From positions 1 through 18,755 of the forward strand of contig JAZNUE010000053.1 of assembly GCA_045592125.1 (NCBI GenBank): a DNA stretch of 18,755 nucleotides, written 5' to 3'. The translations under genes and the position numbers were made by a program. Origin of the DNA: HGM04593 sp045592125 (GTDB lineage: Bacteria; Bacteroidota; Bacteroidia; Bacteroidales; Bacteroidaceae). Position 1 is the stretch's first letter. Each line of letters begins with the position of its first letter. Positions 1 to 7,538 of this stretch are shown piece by piece. The notes beneath the pieces are model-generated. The model worked only from the letters and a program-made list of their open reading frames with translations. It was not told the origin of the DNA and ran no database searches.

Positions 1-53
1 TCAGCGCTCCTGGTATCTATGTTGTAAACGGCAAAAAGGTACTTGTAAAGTAA
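1..53 (+). CDS. C-terminal end of a secreted or surface protein (partial)
   Basis: Only the last 16 codons are in the window, in the frame starting at base 3 and ending with TAA at 51-53. They read SAPGIYVVNGKKVLVK. This closely resembles the last residues of the sialidase fusion encoded further on, which ends KGIYIIDGKKVQVK. Tails of the form GIY-hydrophobic-(N/D)GKKV-x-VK are common on exported Bacteroidales proteins and are usually regarded as C-terminal sorting domains of the type IX secretion kind. What the rest of the protein does cannot be seen. Confidence 0.7.
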   Translation, partial: SAPGIYVVNGKKVLVK

Positions 54-56
54 AAA

Positions 57-131
57 TGTAGGGGCGAACCGGTGTGTTCGCCCAGCAGGAATACCGCAAA
101 TGTAGGGCAGACACATCGGTCTGCCCCTACG
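57..131. repeat. Pair of REP-like GC-rich hairpins
   Basis: Two related palindromes lie directly behind the partial gene. The first pairs GGGCGAA (62-68) with TTCGCCC (77-83). The second pairs GTAGGGCAGAC (102-112) with GTCTGCCCCTAC (119-130), with one bulged base. Both begin with TGTAGGG. This is the form of short intergenic palindromic repeats found in many copies in gut bacterial genomes. They could also act as a transcription end for the upstream gene, but there is no T-run. Multi-copy status is inferred, not shown here. Confidence 0.6.
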
Positions 132-170
132 GGCGCGGAAAACAATAACAAGTAAATAATTATACAAGAT

Positions 171-341
171 ATGAAGAAGACATATATTTCACCTCTCGCA
201 GTAGAGGTAAGCGTAGAGGCAGCCAGCATGCTGCTTGCCAACTCAATTCAGACATTCAGTGACAAGACAGTTGATACCTCGGATCCAAGCGCCCAGCTCG
301 GTGGCGAGCGCCGCGGTGAATGGGGCAATTTGTGGAAATAA
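171..341 (+). CDS. Small 56-residue Bacteroidales peptide, function unknown
   Basis: An ATG at 171 opens a 56-codon frame ending TAA at 339-341. The peptide starts MKKTYISPLAVEVSVEAA, continues SMLLANSIQ, and ends with a polar, Gly/Arg/Trp-containing tail, GGERRGEWGNLWK. The N-terminal pattern MKKxYxxPxxEV...ML(L)xxS recurs in many tiny Bacteroidales proteins of roughly 50-80 residues whose C-terminal parts vary; their role is not established. There is no clear signal peptide or lipobox. It follows a sorting-tail protein gene by 117 bp with no promoter I can see. Oddly, the first unit of the 118-bp repeat array begins at its sixth-last codon (Trp51), and its stop codon lies in the loop of a perfect hairpin. 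It may be a secreted or modified peptide precursor, but that is a guess. Confidence 0.55.
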   Translation: MKKTYISPLAVEVSVEAASMLLANSIQTFSDKTVDTSDPSAQLGGERRGEWGNLWK

Positions 342-674
342 TCCACAAATTGACCTATCGCGAGCCTCTTAGCAACAGGTCACGCGTAGTGCAGGCGCAG
401 GTTGCACCGCGTGGGTTGCGATAAGAAAGGCAAGTCAATGGGGCAATTTGTGGAAATAATCCACAAATTGGCCTATCGCGAGCCCTTTAGCAACAGGTCA
501 CGCGTAGTGCAGGCGCAGCTTGCACCGCGTGGGTTGCGATAAAAAAGGCAAGTCAATGGGGTAATTTGTGGAAATAATCCACAAATTGACCTATCGCGAG
601 CCTCTTGGCAACAGGTCACGCGTAGTGCAGGCGCAGGTTGCACCGCGTGGGTTGCGACAAAAAAGGCGAGTAAA
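321..674. repeat. Three tandem 118-bp direct repeats, each with two hairpins
   Basis: Near-identical units occupy 321-438, 439-556 and 557-674, an exact 118-bp period. Each unit starts TGGGG(C/T)AATTTGTGG. Hairpin 1 (326-352 in unit 1) pairs CAATTTGTGG with CCACAAATTG around a 7-nt loop. Hairpin 2 core (381-413) pairs CACGCG-GTGCA with TGCAC-CGCGTG around a 9-nt loop with a TA bulge. Outer pairings are possible between GCAAC and GTTGC, or between TATCGC (356-361) and GCGATA (418-423). Differences between units fall mostly outside the inner stems, for example in the hairpin 2 loop of unit 2. Unit 1 overlaps the end of the 56-residue peptide gene, so units 2 and 3 carry orphan copies of that gene end. 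No spacer-like variable sequence is present. Confidence 0.9.
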
Positions 675-683
675 GGACACAGG

Positions 684-718
684 ACGGAGAGCAAAGTTGG
701 TTTGCTCTCCGTTTTTTT
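684..718 (+). terminator. Rho-independent terminator closing the repeat array
   Basis: ACGGAGAGCAAA (684-695) pairs perfectly with TTTGCTCTCCGT (701-712) around the loop GTTGG, and a run of seven T ends at 718. It implies that a transcript from the peptide gene runs through all three repeat units and ends here, so the repeats would be part of an RNA. Confidence 0.88.
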
Positions 719-741
719 GCGCAAAAGTGCTGTGCAAAACT

Positions 742-763
742 CTCCCTCTGTTTATAGAGGGAG
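742..763. repeat. Short hairpin CTCCCTCT...AGAGGGAG
   Basis: CTCCCTCT (742-749) pairs with AGAGGGAG (756-763) over a 6-nt loop. This palindrome resembles dispersed intergenic repeats seen in gut bacteria. No T-run follows, so it is unlikely to be a terminator. Confidence 0.45.
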
Positions 764-816
764 TCCGCACGCTTGTCATTGCATTATCAAAGCAGAAAGG
801 AGAAAACCGCGAACAT

Positions 817-917
817 GTCATGCTGGAGCGGAGCGAAGCATCTGAAAAACTGCGAATAAAGAGATTTTTTCGGGCAAGGCCCTCAACAACACGTCTCCAC
901 TCCGTGTTCGAAATGAC
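817..917. repeat. REP-like element with GTCAT/ATGAC ends
   Basis: A 101-bp stretch begins GTCATGCTGGAGCGGAGCGA and ends TCCGTGTTCGAAATGAC, so its ends are inverted repeats (GTCAT at 817-821, ATGAC at 913-917). The motif of GTCAT followed by a Ser/Glu/Ala-Arg-rich open frame is a familiar dispersed intergenic sequence of Bacteroidales and some Firmicutes that is often mis-annotated as protein. A related element lies at 14620-14718. Confidence 0.55.
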
Positions 918-1007
918 GAATCCTCCGAAGGAATCTCATGCCAGTTCCTTCGTTTGCGTCTATGCAGTTCCCTCATCCCCTCGTCCATGTAAAATAACGT
1001 CAAATCC

Positions 1008-1038
1008 TTTGAAAATTAACATATCCTGAATATATTTG
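1008..1038 (+). promoter_or_regulatory. Bacteroidetes promoter of the GH123-GH33 gene
   Basis: TTTG at 1008-1011 and TATATTTG at 1031-1038 are separated by 19 bp. This is an exact match to the Bacteroidetes housekeeping consensus TTTG / TAnnTTTG. Transcription should start near 1043-1046, about 30 bases before the ATG at 1075. Confidence 0.75.
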
Positions 1039-1074
1039 CCTAATTAGAGAATATAATAGCTAACCAATATTTTT

Positions 1075-4000
1075 ATGAAACTTAAATCACTTCTTTTTTC
1101 GGCATTGTCGGCGCTATTTATATGTGCTGGCGCAAATGCCCAGAGCGACTACTATGTGGCGCACGGTTCTGACGAGAACGTGACTCACGCTACACATTAT
1201 CCTATTGCGGTAGGTATTGTAGGCACACACAGCCAGCAGCAGCTGGTAAACAATATCGCTTCGGCACCCCGCTGTGCGGCGTACTTTGACAAGACTGCAA
1301 CGACATTCGAGGTAATGCGTGGCGAGACAGTTACGCCGCTCATTACCATCAATGGCAGCTGGATGCACGGTTATGTATATGTCGACTGGAACGATAACAA
1401 GCAGTTTGATGTAGATATCCAGGGCGACGGCCCGTACACAAAGGGCGAGGGCAACGAGCTCATGTGCTGGTCGCTCTATGGCAAGAACACCAATGGCGAC
1501 ACGGGCTGGAACAGTGCCGGCATCTACCAGTCAAGCGGTGATGTGCTTGCTCCGGGCTCATTCAACGTGCCGGCCGATGTTGAGGACGGCGCTGTGTTCC
1601 GCATGCGTTACATGATTGCATGGAATAGCATTGACCCAACAGGCTCGTATGCTAACTTCATCAGCGACGGCGCTTCAATCATTGACGTAATGCTCAAGGT
1701 AAGCGGTGAGGCCGCTGAGGTAGAGGTAAGCTATCCTATTGACGATTATACCGAACCACGCGTGGGTACAGCACCCGACGAGGCTGCATGGAGCGCTATT
1801 CCCGATGGCCTTAACGCTACATGGGCTTCACGTGACGTGCATTACAAGTTGCATGAGGTGCCCCAGGTAGCACAGAAGAACTCAGCCGAGATTCATGCAT
1901 GGCAGGGCGAGCGTGCCAACATCCAGGCGGTTCTCTACAGCAAGAGCGACCAGGGCATGATGAGCGTGCGCATGACCGAGTGGAAGAAGGACGGTGCTGC
2001 AACAGGCATTAACGGCGGCGACGCACGTTTCGTGAACTATGTAATCACCGATGACTATGTGGCTTGCGGCAACCACCCGATGACACTGCCGCAGTGGCTT
2101 GTTGCCGATGTCATTGACCAGGACAAGCCTCATGCAGTCCCTGCAATGGAGACACGCCCTGTGTGGTGTACAATAGAGGTTCCGCGTGACATTGAGGCTG
2201 GCGAGTATATGACAGCGCTTGAGGTGGTGGACGAGAATGATGAGGTCGTGAAGAGCCTTGCTCTCACAATTAATGTCAACAGCCGCTCTCTGCCTACTGT
2301 AGCAGAGCAGAAGTTCCATCTTGACTTGTGGCAGCAGCCCTATTCGGTAAGCCGCTACTACCAGGTAGAGCGTTGGAGCGACGAGCACTTCGAGGCCTTG
2401 CGTCCCTATCTTGCAGCTCTTGGCCGTGCCGGACAGCGCAGCGTTACAGCAATCCTGTTCCATGAACCATGGGGCGAGCAGACACACGACCTCTTCGACC
2501 CTATGGTGGAGACAATAAAGAAAACCGATGGCACCTGGGCCTATGACTACACGGTGTTTGACAAATATGTAAATCTCTGCGCCGAGTATGGCATTGACAA
2601 GCAGATTAACTGCTTCAGCATGGTGCCTTGGGACATGAGCTTCCGCTACTACGACGAGGCCTCGGCCAGCTACAAGTATATCACAACCAATACAAGTTCC
2701 AGTGACTACAAGAACTTGTGGACAAGCTTCCTAACAGCCTTCAAGGCTCACCTTCAGGAGAAGGGCTGGTTCGAGAAGACAAACATTGCAATGGACGAGC
2801 GTGCCGAGAGCGACTTGAACAATGCATATGCTATTGCCAATGGCCTTGGCTTTAACTGCGCCCTTGCCGGCAACTACCACAGTTCGCTCTGCGGTACTTA
2901 CCGCGACCTCTGTGCACAGCTTGGTCAGGAGCATATGTTTACAGCCGACCAGCTTGCAAGCCGCAAGGCAAAGGGTTGGGTAACTACATTCTACACAAGT
3001 TGCGCCAACAGCGAGCCTAACATCTACACCAATTCTTATCCTGCCGAGGCTGCATACCTGCCAATATATGCTGCGCAGATGAACCTCGACGGTTACCTGC
3101 ACTGGTCATGGATAAACTGGGACGAGCACCCGCTCACCGACAGCCGCTTCCGCAAGTTCGGTTCAGGCGATACATACTGCTACTATCCAGGCAACCGTTC
3201 AAGCGTGCGTTTCGAGCGCCTTATTGAGGGTATCCACCAGTTCGAGAAGATACAGATTCTGCGCGAGGAGTATAAGAACGACAGCGAGAAACTTGCGACA
3301 CTCAATGCTCTTCTTGGCCGCTTCTCTGGCCAGATTGGCGGTGAGGAGTGTGCAGCCATTGTAAATGACCTTGAAGATTTCCTCAACGGCAAGGAGGTTG
3401 AAGTGCCTGTTGCCAAGGATGTTACAACAGGTTATTATCACATGGTGAGCAAGGCTACTGCGCGTGCCGAGCACCTGTACAACAATGCTTTTCACAGTGG
3501 CAATAGCCTCAAGTTCACATTGCAGTCGAATTCAATGGTGAATACCAACAACGGTATATGGCATATTGAGGTAAAGGAGAACAACAAACTCGGCATTGTG
3601 AACGGCGACGGCAACCCTCTTGTTGCCGGTGCAAGCTGGGGCGGTTCTGTTGTGGGAACTTACAATGAACTTACTGTGGGCTCTACATATGATGTAGGCG
3701 AGTATCGTTACTACTACTTCACCGAGGCGCTCAACTGTACCAACGGAGGAGCAAACTTCAAGGTAGGCGGTGTCGATTTCCTCACTACATGGACTACCGG
3801 CGGTGCGGGTGCCGATGACAACCTGTGGCGTTTCGAGCCTGTCGACATGGACGGTATGAATGTGTACGATGTTGTTGTCGAGGATAATGCCAATGTATAT
3901 GTTACATACAGCACAACGGGCGAGAAGGCATTCAACGGCGGTTTCTTCATCACACCAAATACAATAGCAGGTGAGAACCTCTCTGTTGCGATGCTCGGCA

Positions 4001-6072
4001 ATACGCTCGAGGGTGCAGATGTAACCATAGATGGACAAACAATCAAGGTTACAAATATAAAGGCGGCAAAGGTACCCGAGAAGCAGGACCTCTACAACAC
4101 CAGTAAGGGCGACGGTGTGATTCCTCCTTACCGCATTCCCGGCATCACAACCGCGAGCAACGGCCGTCTGATAACAGCTGCTGCACGTCTTGTTTGCGGA
4201 ACCGACCCTGGTTACGGTCAGGTAGACGTTGTCTGCCGAACAAGCGATGACCATGGCGAGACATGGAGCAATATGATTGATGTTGCAGTGGGTACAGGCC
4301 GTACATCCGCAACAGAGAACTATTTCGATACAGCATTCGGTGACCCTGCAATAGTTGCCGACCGCACAAGTAACGAGGTACTTATAATTGCTGTAGCCGG
4401 CTGTACTGTATATGGAAACGGCAATACCACACGTCAGAACCCAAATCTCATTGCCACAATCCACAGTAAGGACAACGGCGAGACATGGGAGGCTCCGGTA
4501 AATGTAACCGAGCAGGTGTACAGTCTCTTCGACGCAGGCAACCCCATTCAGGCAGCCTTTGTGGGCGGCGGTAAAATATTCCAGAGCCGCATAGTAAAGA
4601 AGGAGAAGTACTATCGTTTGTATGCTGCAATGTGTGCGCGCCCTAACGGTAACCGTGTAATATATTCCGATGACTTCGGCCGCACATGGCAGGCACTGGG
4701 CGGTGCATCGGCTCTCCCCGCTCCCGGTGGCGATGAACCCAAGTGCGAGGAGATGCCCGACGGTCGAGTAATACTCTCGAGCCGTGTCGGTGGCGGTCGC
4801 ATTTACAACATATACACCTACAGTAACACGATGACTGGCGAGGGCAGCTGGAGCACATCTGTTAAGAGTACATTCGCAGGCTCGGGACTCACTCCCGGCG
4901 GCAACTCTACAAACGGCGAAATTCTTGTTGTTCCCGTACAGCGCAACAGCGACAAGAAAGAGATGTACCTCGCGTTGCAGTCATTGCCTACAGGCAGCGG
5001 CCGTACAAATGTAGGTATCTTCTACAAGGAAATTACCGGCCTGAGCGACCTTAACACTGTTGCCAACTTCGCTACGGACTGGAACGGATTCTTTCAGGTA
5101 AGCAATACATCTTCGGCATACAGTTCAATGGACCTTCAGGCCGATGACAGAATCGGTTTTATCTACGAAGAGACACTGACAGGATTCGGCAAACGTAATA
5201 ATCCTGTATCAACCAGTTTCCCTACAGGCGCCGGCCAGCATAATTTTGACGGCTTCGACAATATTTACGTAGCCTATGAGCTTGAGTATATCACTGGTGG
5301 TGCATATAGCGTGAAACGCGATGTCAACCGCGGTGCGTTCCTCAAGGAATATTTCAAGGCCCTTGCGACTGATGCCGGAATAGACAATGCGCAGTTCAAT
5401 GCTGCTGTTGAGGCTCTTGGCGAGAACCCCACACCTGCCGAGATTGACAATGTCTACTCACTGTTTGTGCCTGCCGACAAGTGGGATGGCAAGGTGCTTA
5501 CATTCACCAACGTGCAGCAGAACGGCACGGAGTATGTACTGTATGTAAATGAGAGCAATGTCCTTGACGTTGCAACAACATCGGCCGAGACTGTTGGCGA
5601 GGCCGCACAGTTCAAGTGCAAGAAGGAGGCAAGCGGCAAGTACAGTTTTTTTAATGAGAAGGCACAGCGATATATGATATGGCGTGCCGGTGGCAATTAT
5701 GGCTACAACAACAATGCTGGTACTCTCGATACATACAATGCTACATATTGCGATTGGAGCATTAACAGCGGTAGTACATCGGTTGAAGATACTTATTACC
5801 TTGTGAGCAAGCGTGCCGACGGTTCCACTGACGGCTCTCTTGTGATTATGGCGGCCAGCGGTGCCTTTGACTCCTTTTCAAACGCCATTGGCTATGCAGG
5901 CAACTACAGCAACCTCTTTCGCATTGGGGTAGTTGATGTAGAGACTGGAATTGACGGACTGGAAGAGCAAAGAGCAAAGAGCAAAGGTGTTTACGACCTG
6001 CAAGGCAGAAAGGTAGAGAAACCCATTAAGGGTATATATATTATTGACGGCAAGAAAGTACAGGTGAAGTAG
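1075..6072 (+). CDS. Secreted GH123-type beta-GalNAc-ase and GH33 sialidase fusion
   Basis: This 1665-residue exported protein is predicted to remove terminal beta-GalNAc and sialic acid from host glycans. Residues 1-22 form a signal peptide ending GANA. Residues about 40-210 resemble a GEVED domain (VDWNDNKQFD; VPADVEDGAVFRMRY). Residues about 230-770 are a GH123/DUF4091-like module: an N-terminal beta domain, a barrel with the adjacent acid pair D574-E575 (AMDERAE) expected for substrate-assisted catalysis, and the family-typical end YPGNRSSVRFERLIEG. Residues about 785-1000 are beta-rich, possibly trefoil. Residues about 1005-1415 are a GH33 sialidase: YRIP with R1020, Asp-boxes at 1057-1064, 1131-1138 and 1198-1205, E1221, R1237, R1310 and probable nucleophile Y1349. 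A second beta-rich region (about 1465-1620) precedes the sorting-type tail GVYDLQGRKV...GIYIIDGKKV. A 21-bp tandem repeat sits just before that tail. No SusC/SusD pair is adjacent. Module identities are secure; the substrate is inferred. Confidence 0.9.
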   Translation: MKLKSLLFSALSALFICAGANAQSDYYVAHGSDENVTHATHYPIAVGIVGTHSQQQLVNNIASAPRCAAYFDKTATTFEVMRGETVTPLITINGSWMHGYVYVDWNDNKQFDVDIQGDGPYTKGEGNELMCWSLYGKNTNGDTGWNSAGIYQSSGDVLAPGSFNVPADVEDGAVFRMRYMIAWNSIDPTGSYANFISDGASIIDVMLKVSGEAAEVEVSYPIDDYTEPRVGTAPDEAAWSAIPDGLNATWASRDVHYKLHEVPQVAQKNSAEIHAWQGERANIQAVLYSKSDQGMMSVRMTEWKKDGAATGINGGDARFVNYVITDDYVACGNHPMTLPQWLVADVIDQDKPHAVPAMETRPVWCTIEVPRDIEAGEYMTALEVVDENDEVVKSLALTINVNSRSLPTVAEQKFHLDLWQQPYSVSRYYQVERWSDEHFEALRPYLAALGRAGQRSVTAILFHEPWGEQTHDLFDPMVETIKKTDGTWAYDYTVFDKYVNLCAEYGIDKQINCFSMVPWDMSFRYYDEASASYKYITTNTSSSDYKNLWTSFLTAFKAHLQEKGWFEKTNIAMDERAESDLNNAYAIANGLGFNCALAGNYHSSLCGTYRDLCAQLGQEHMFTADQLASRKAKGWVTTFYTSCANSEPNIYTNSYPAEAAYLPIYAAQMNLDGYLHWSWINWDEHPLTDSRFRKFGSGDTYCYYPGNRSSVRFERLIEGIHQFEKIQILREEYKNDSEKLATLNALLGRFSGQIGGEECAAIVNDLEDFLNGKEVEVPVAKDVTTGYYHMVSKATARAEHLYNNAFHSGNSLKFTLQSNSMVNTNNGIWHIEVKENNKLGIVNGDGNPLVAGASWGGSVVGTYNELTVGSTYDVGEYRYYYFTEALNCTNGGANFKVGGVDFLTTWTTGGAGADDNLWRFEPVDMDGMNVYDVVVEDNANVYVTYSTTGEKAFNGGFFITPNTIAGENLSVAMLGNTLEGADVTIDGQTIKVTNIKAAKVPEKQDLYNTSKGDGVIPPYRIPGITTASNGRLITAAARLVCGTDPGYGQVDVVCRTSDDHGETWSNMIDVAVGTGRTSATENYFDTAFGDPAIVADRTSNEVLIIAVAGCTVYGNGNTTRQNPNLIATIHSKDNGETWEAPVNVTEQVYSLFDAGNPIQAAFVGGGKIFQSRIVKKEKYYRLYAAMCARPNGNRVIYSDDFGRTWQALGGASALPAPGGDEPKCEEMPDGRVILSSRVGGGRIYNIYTYSNTMTGEGSWSTSVKSTFAGSGLTPGGNSTNGEILVVPVQRNSDKKEMYLALQSLPTGSGRTNVGIFYKEITGLSDLNTVANFATDWNGFFQVSNTSSAYSSMDLQADDRIGFIYEETLTGFGKRNNPVSTSFPTGAGQHNFDGFDNIYVAYELEYITGGAYSVKRDVNRGAFLKEYFKALATDAGIDNAQFNAAVEALGENPTPAEIDNVYSLFVPADKWDGKVLTFTNVQQNGTEYVLYVNESNVLDVATTSAETVGEAAQFKCKKEASGKYSFFNEKAQRYMIWRAGGNYGYNNNAGTLDTYNATYCDWSINSGSTSVEDTYYLVSKRADGSTDGSLVIMAASGAFDSFSNAIGYAGNYSNLFRIGVVDVETGIDGLEEQRAKSKGVYDLQGRKVEKPIKGIYIIDGKKVQVK
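5964..5984 (+). repeat. Three copies of a 7-nt repeat inside the sialidase gene
   Basis: AGAGCAA occurs three times head to tail and encodes the linker EEQRAKSK just before the C-terminal tail. Because the unit is 7 nt, loss or gain of one copy shifts the frame. By reading ahead, losing one copy leads to TAG after about ten altered codons, and gaining one also leads to a stop; both remove the sorting tail. Confidence 0.8.
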
Positions 6073-6087
6073 GCCTGTCCAAAAAGT

Positions 6088-6127
6088 AACAAGACTAGCC
6101 TGGCCGCGCGGCCAGGCTAGTCTTGTT
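6088..6127 (+). terminator. 40-bp perfect palindrome, terminator of the sialidase gene
   Basis: Bases 6088-6127 form a perfect palindrome: an 18-bp stem from AACAAGACTAGCC around the centre GCGC, ending CTTGTTT. It lies 15 bp after the stop codon. The T-tract is short, but stem strength and placement fit termination, and the palindrome would look the same from either strand. Confidence 0.75.
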
Positions 6128-6175
6128 TAGGTAACATGTCAACCGGATGCCGACCGTCGGTTCCCCACGGCAATA

Positions 6176-6207
6176 GTTGTGTGTTCATGAAAAAAGAGCT
6201 ACATTTG
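6176..6207 (+). promoter_or_regulatory. Promoter of the GT4 glycosyltransferase
   Basis: GTTG (6176-6179), 20 bp, then TACATTTG (6200-6207) matches TTTG / TAnnTTTG with one -33 mismatch. Transcription from here would leave a leader of about 130 nt before the ATG at 6341. That leader includes a CTGCG/CGCAG hairpin near 6262-6278 and other GC-rich inverted repeats of unknown meaning. Confidence 0.55.
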
Positions 6208-6340
6208 CGGGCGAATAACGGAACGGGCCTTTGCTCCCGGCCTGAAAGTGAAAATTGATGACTGCGGGAGTGTCGCAGAGCCCAATTGTGCTTGACGTTG
6301 CCGGGCGGCTTCGGTCGGGCTTGTGTATAATAATTGCAGG

Positions 6341-7531
6341 ATGAAAGTACTTATAGTCTCTTTCTATTACGAACCGGAACTGGGCGCGGCGCCCAGCCGC
6401 ATAACGAACCTTGCCAGGGGGCTAAAGGCCTCTGGGATGGATGTTGATGTGCTTACGTGCCTTCCAAACTATCCCAAAGGACGTGTGTTCGACGGCTATA
6501 GGGGGCGTTTCTCAATGAAAGAGACTATTGACGGCATTGACGTGTACCGTTACTGGACCTATGCGACGGTGTCCAAGAATCCTTTCAAGCGTGTGCTGGC
6601 AATGACATCCTATGCGGTTGCCATGTGGGCTTTCGCATTCAGGCGCAAGCTTATCAAAGGGTACGACAGGGTAATTGTGCAGTCCCCGCCAATAATGGTG
6701 TCGGCCTCGGCAATGCTGCTCTTCGGGAAACTCTATGGCAAGAATACTGTGCTTAACGTGTCGGACCTGTGGCCTGGCTCGGCCGTGGAACTGGGCTTTG
6801 TCCGCAAGGGCAGCCTCTCCTTCAAGGTACTCTCGTGCCTTGAGCGCTTCATCTACAGGAATGCCTCTTCGGTCATGGGGCAGTCGCAGGAGATTGTCGC
6901 CCATGTGAACAGCATGTTCCCCTCAAAGCGCACATTCCTCTACCTTAACCTCCAACCCTCCGAAGAGAATGGCGCGTTGTTGCCAAAAGAGCGGCAGGCA
7001 ACGCTCAGGATTGTATATGCGGGGCTCTTCGGCGTGGCGCAGGGCATGCTGCAGCTGCTCAAGTCAATTGACTTCGTGTCGCTTGGGGTGGAAATGCACC
7101 TCTATGGCGGCGGGAACCAGGCCGATGAGATTGCTGACTATATCAAGGATGGCGACAAGAACATATGGTACCACGGGTATGTGCCAAAGCAGCAGATGAA
7201 CGAGGAACTCAAGAAGTACGACCTCTCCATAATACCTCTTGCAGCGGCAATACATGGCGCTGTGCCTTCAAAGATTTTCGACCTGCTGCCCACAGGGGTC
7301 CCCATTCTCTTTAGCGGCGAAGGCGAAGGCGCGCGCATTGTAAGCGAGCACGGCCTTGGCCTTGTCTCAGCCTATGGCGACTATGCCTCCCTTGCCAATA
7401 ACATTAAGGCATTCAAGGAGATGCCTGCTAATGAGTATGCGGCGTATTCAAGGAACTGCCTCTGCGCGTCGCGCGATGAGTTCTCGTTCTCAAGGCAGCT
7501 CGGGCGCTTTACCCGTTTCCTGTTACAGTAG
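6341..7531 (+). CDS. Family 4 glycosyltransferase (WbuB-like)
   Basis: This 396-residue protein is a probable cytoplasmic GT-B glycosyltransferase that adds a sugar from a nucleotide-sugar donor during surface polysaccharide synthesis. The start at 6341 gives MKVLIVSFYYEPELGAAPSR, the typical GT4/WbuB beginning. The frame could also open at 6323, but that adds six residues unlike the family. Residues near 45-60 read CLPNYPKGRVFDGYRG, a hallmark of this subgroup. The C-terminal half has the donor-site pattern PSKIFDLLPTGVPILF at about 308-325, followed by GEGEG. It is a single gene with its own promoter, converging on the thioesterase gene only 7 bp away. No other polysaccharide genes are nearby, so acceptor and linkage are unknown. 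Confidence 0.85.
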   Translation: MKVLIVSFYYEPELGAAPSRITNLARGLKASGMDVDVLTCLPNYPKGRVFDGYRGRFSMKETIDGIDVYRYWTYATVSKNPFKRVLAMTSYAVAMWAFAFRRKLIKGYDRVIVQSPPIMVSASAMLLFGKLYGKNTVLNVSDLWPGSAVELGFVRKGSLSFKVLSCLERFIYRNASSVMGQSQEIVAHVNSMFPSKRTFLYLNLQPSEENGALLPKERQATLRIVYAGLFGVAQGMLQLLKSIDFVSLGVEMHLYGGGNQADEIADYIKDGDKNIWYHGYVPKQQMNEELKKYDLSIIPLAAAIHGAVPSKIFDLLPTGVPILFSGEGEGARIVSEHGLGLVSAYGDYASLANNIKAFKEMPANEYAAYSRNCLCASRDEFSFSRQLGRFTRFLLQ

Positions 7532-7538
7532 CGTACTG

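Larger units (their letters stand above)
342..1074. other. Gene-poor interval between the small peptide and the sialidase fusion
   Basis: I see no credible protein gene in these 733 bases. Open frames here run through the 118-bp repeats and REP-like sequence on both strands. The interval holds most of the repeat array, a strong terminator at 684-718, a short GAGGGAG hairpin at 742-763, a REP-like inverted-repeat element at 817-917, and the promoter of the next gene at 1008-1038. Bases 771-816 and 918-1007 show nothing I can name. Confidence 0.7.

Noticed and set aside
321..674. CRISPR array or integron attC array
   Set aside because: The 118-bp units are contiguous and near identical with no variable spacers. 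They lack paired attC core sites and there are no cas or integrase genes.
568..1029. 153-residue open frame on the + strand, and minus-strand frames at 473-821
   Set aside because: They are read from the 118-bp repeats and the REP-like element. Similar peptides appear in several frames because the DNA is repeated, not because the proteins are conserved.
3532..4464. 310-residue minus-strand open frame
   Set aside because: It lies wholly inside the GH123-GH33 gene, whose frame has clear family motifs. The minus frame is Cys/Ile-rich with no recognisable domain, typical of a shadow of a codon-biased gene.
1075..6072. Polysaccharide utilisation locus centred on the sialidase fusion
   Set aside because: No SusC/SusD pair, sigma/anti-sigma or hybrid sensor gene is adjacent. 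The TonB-dependent receptor at 9378 is paired with a DUF4374 lipoprotein and is separated by unrelated genes and terminators.
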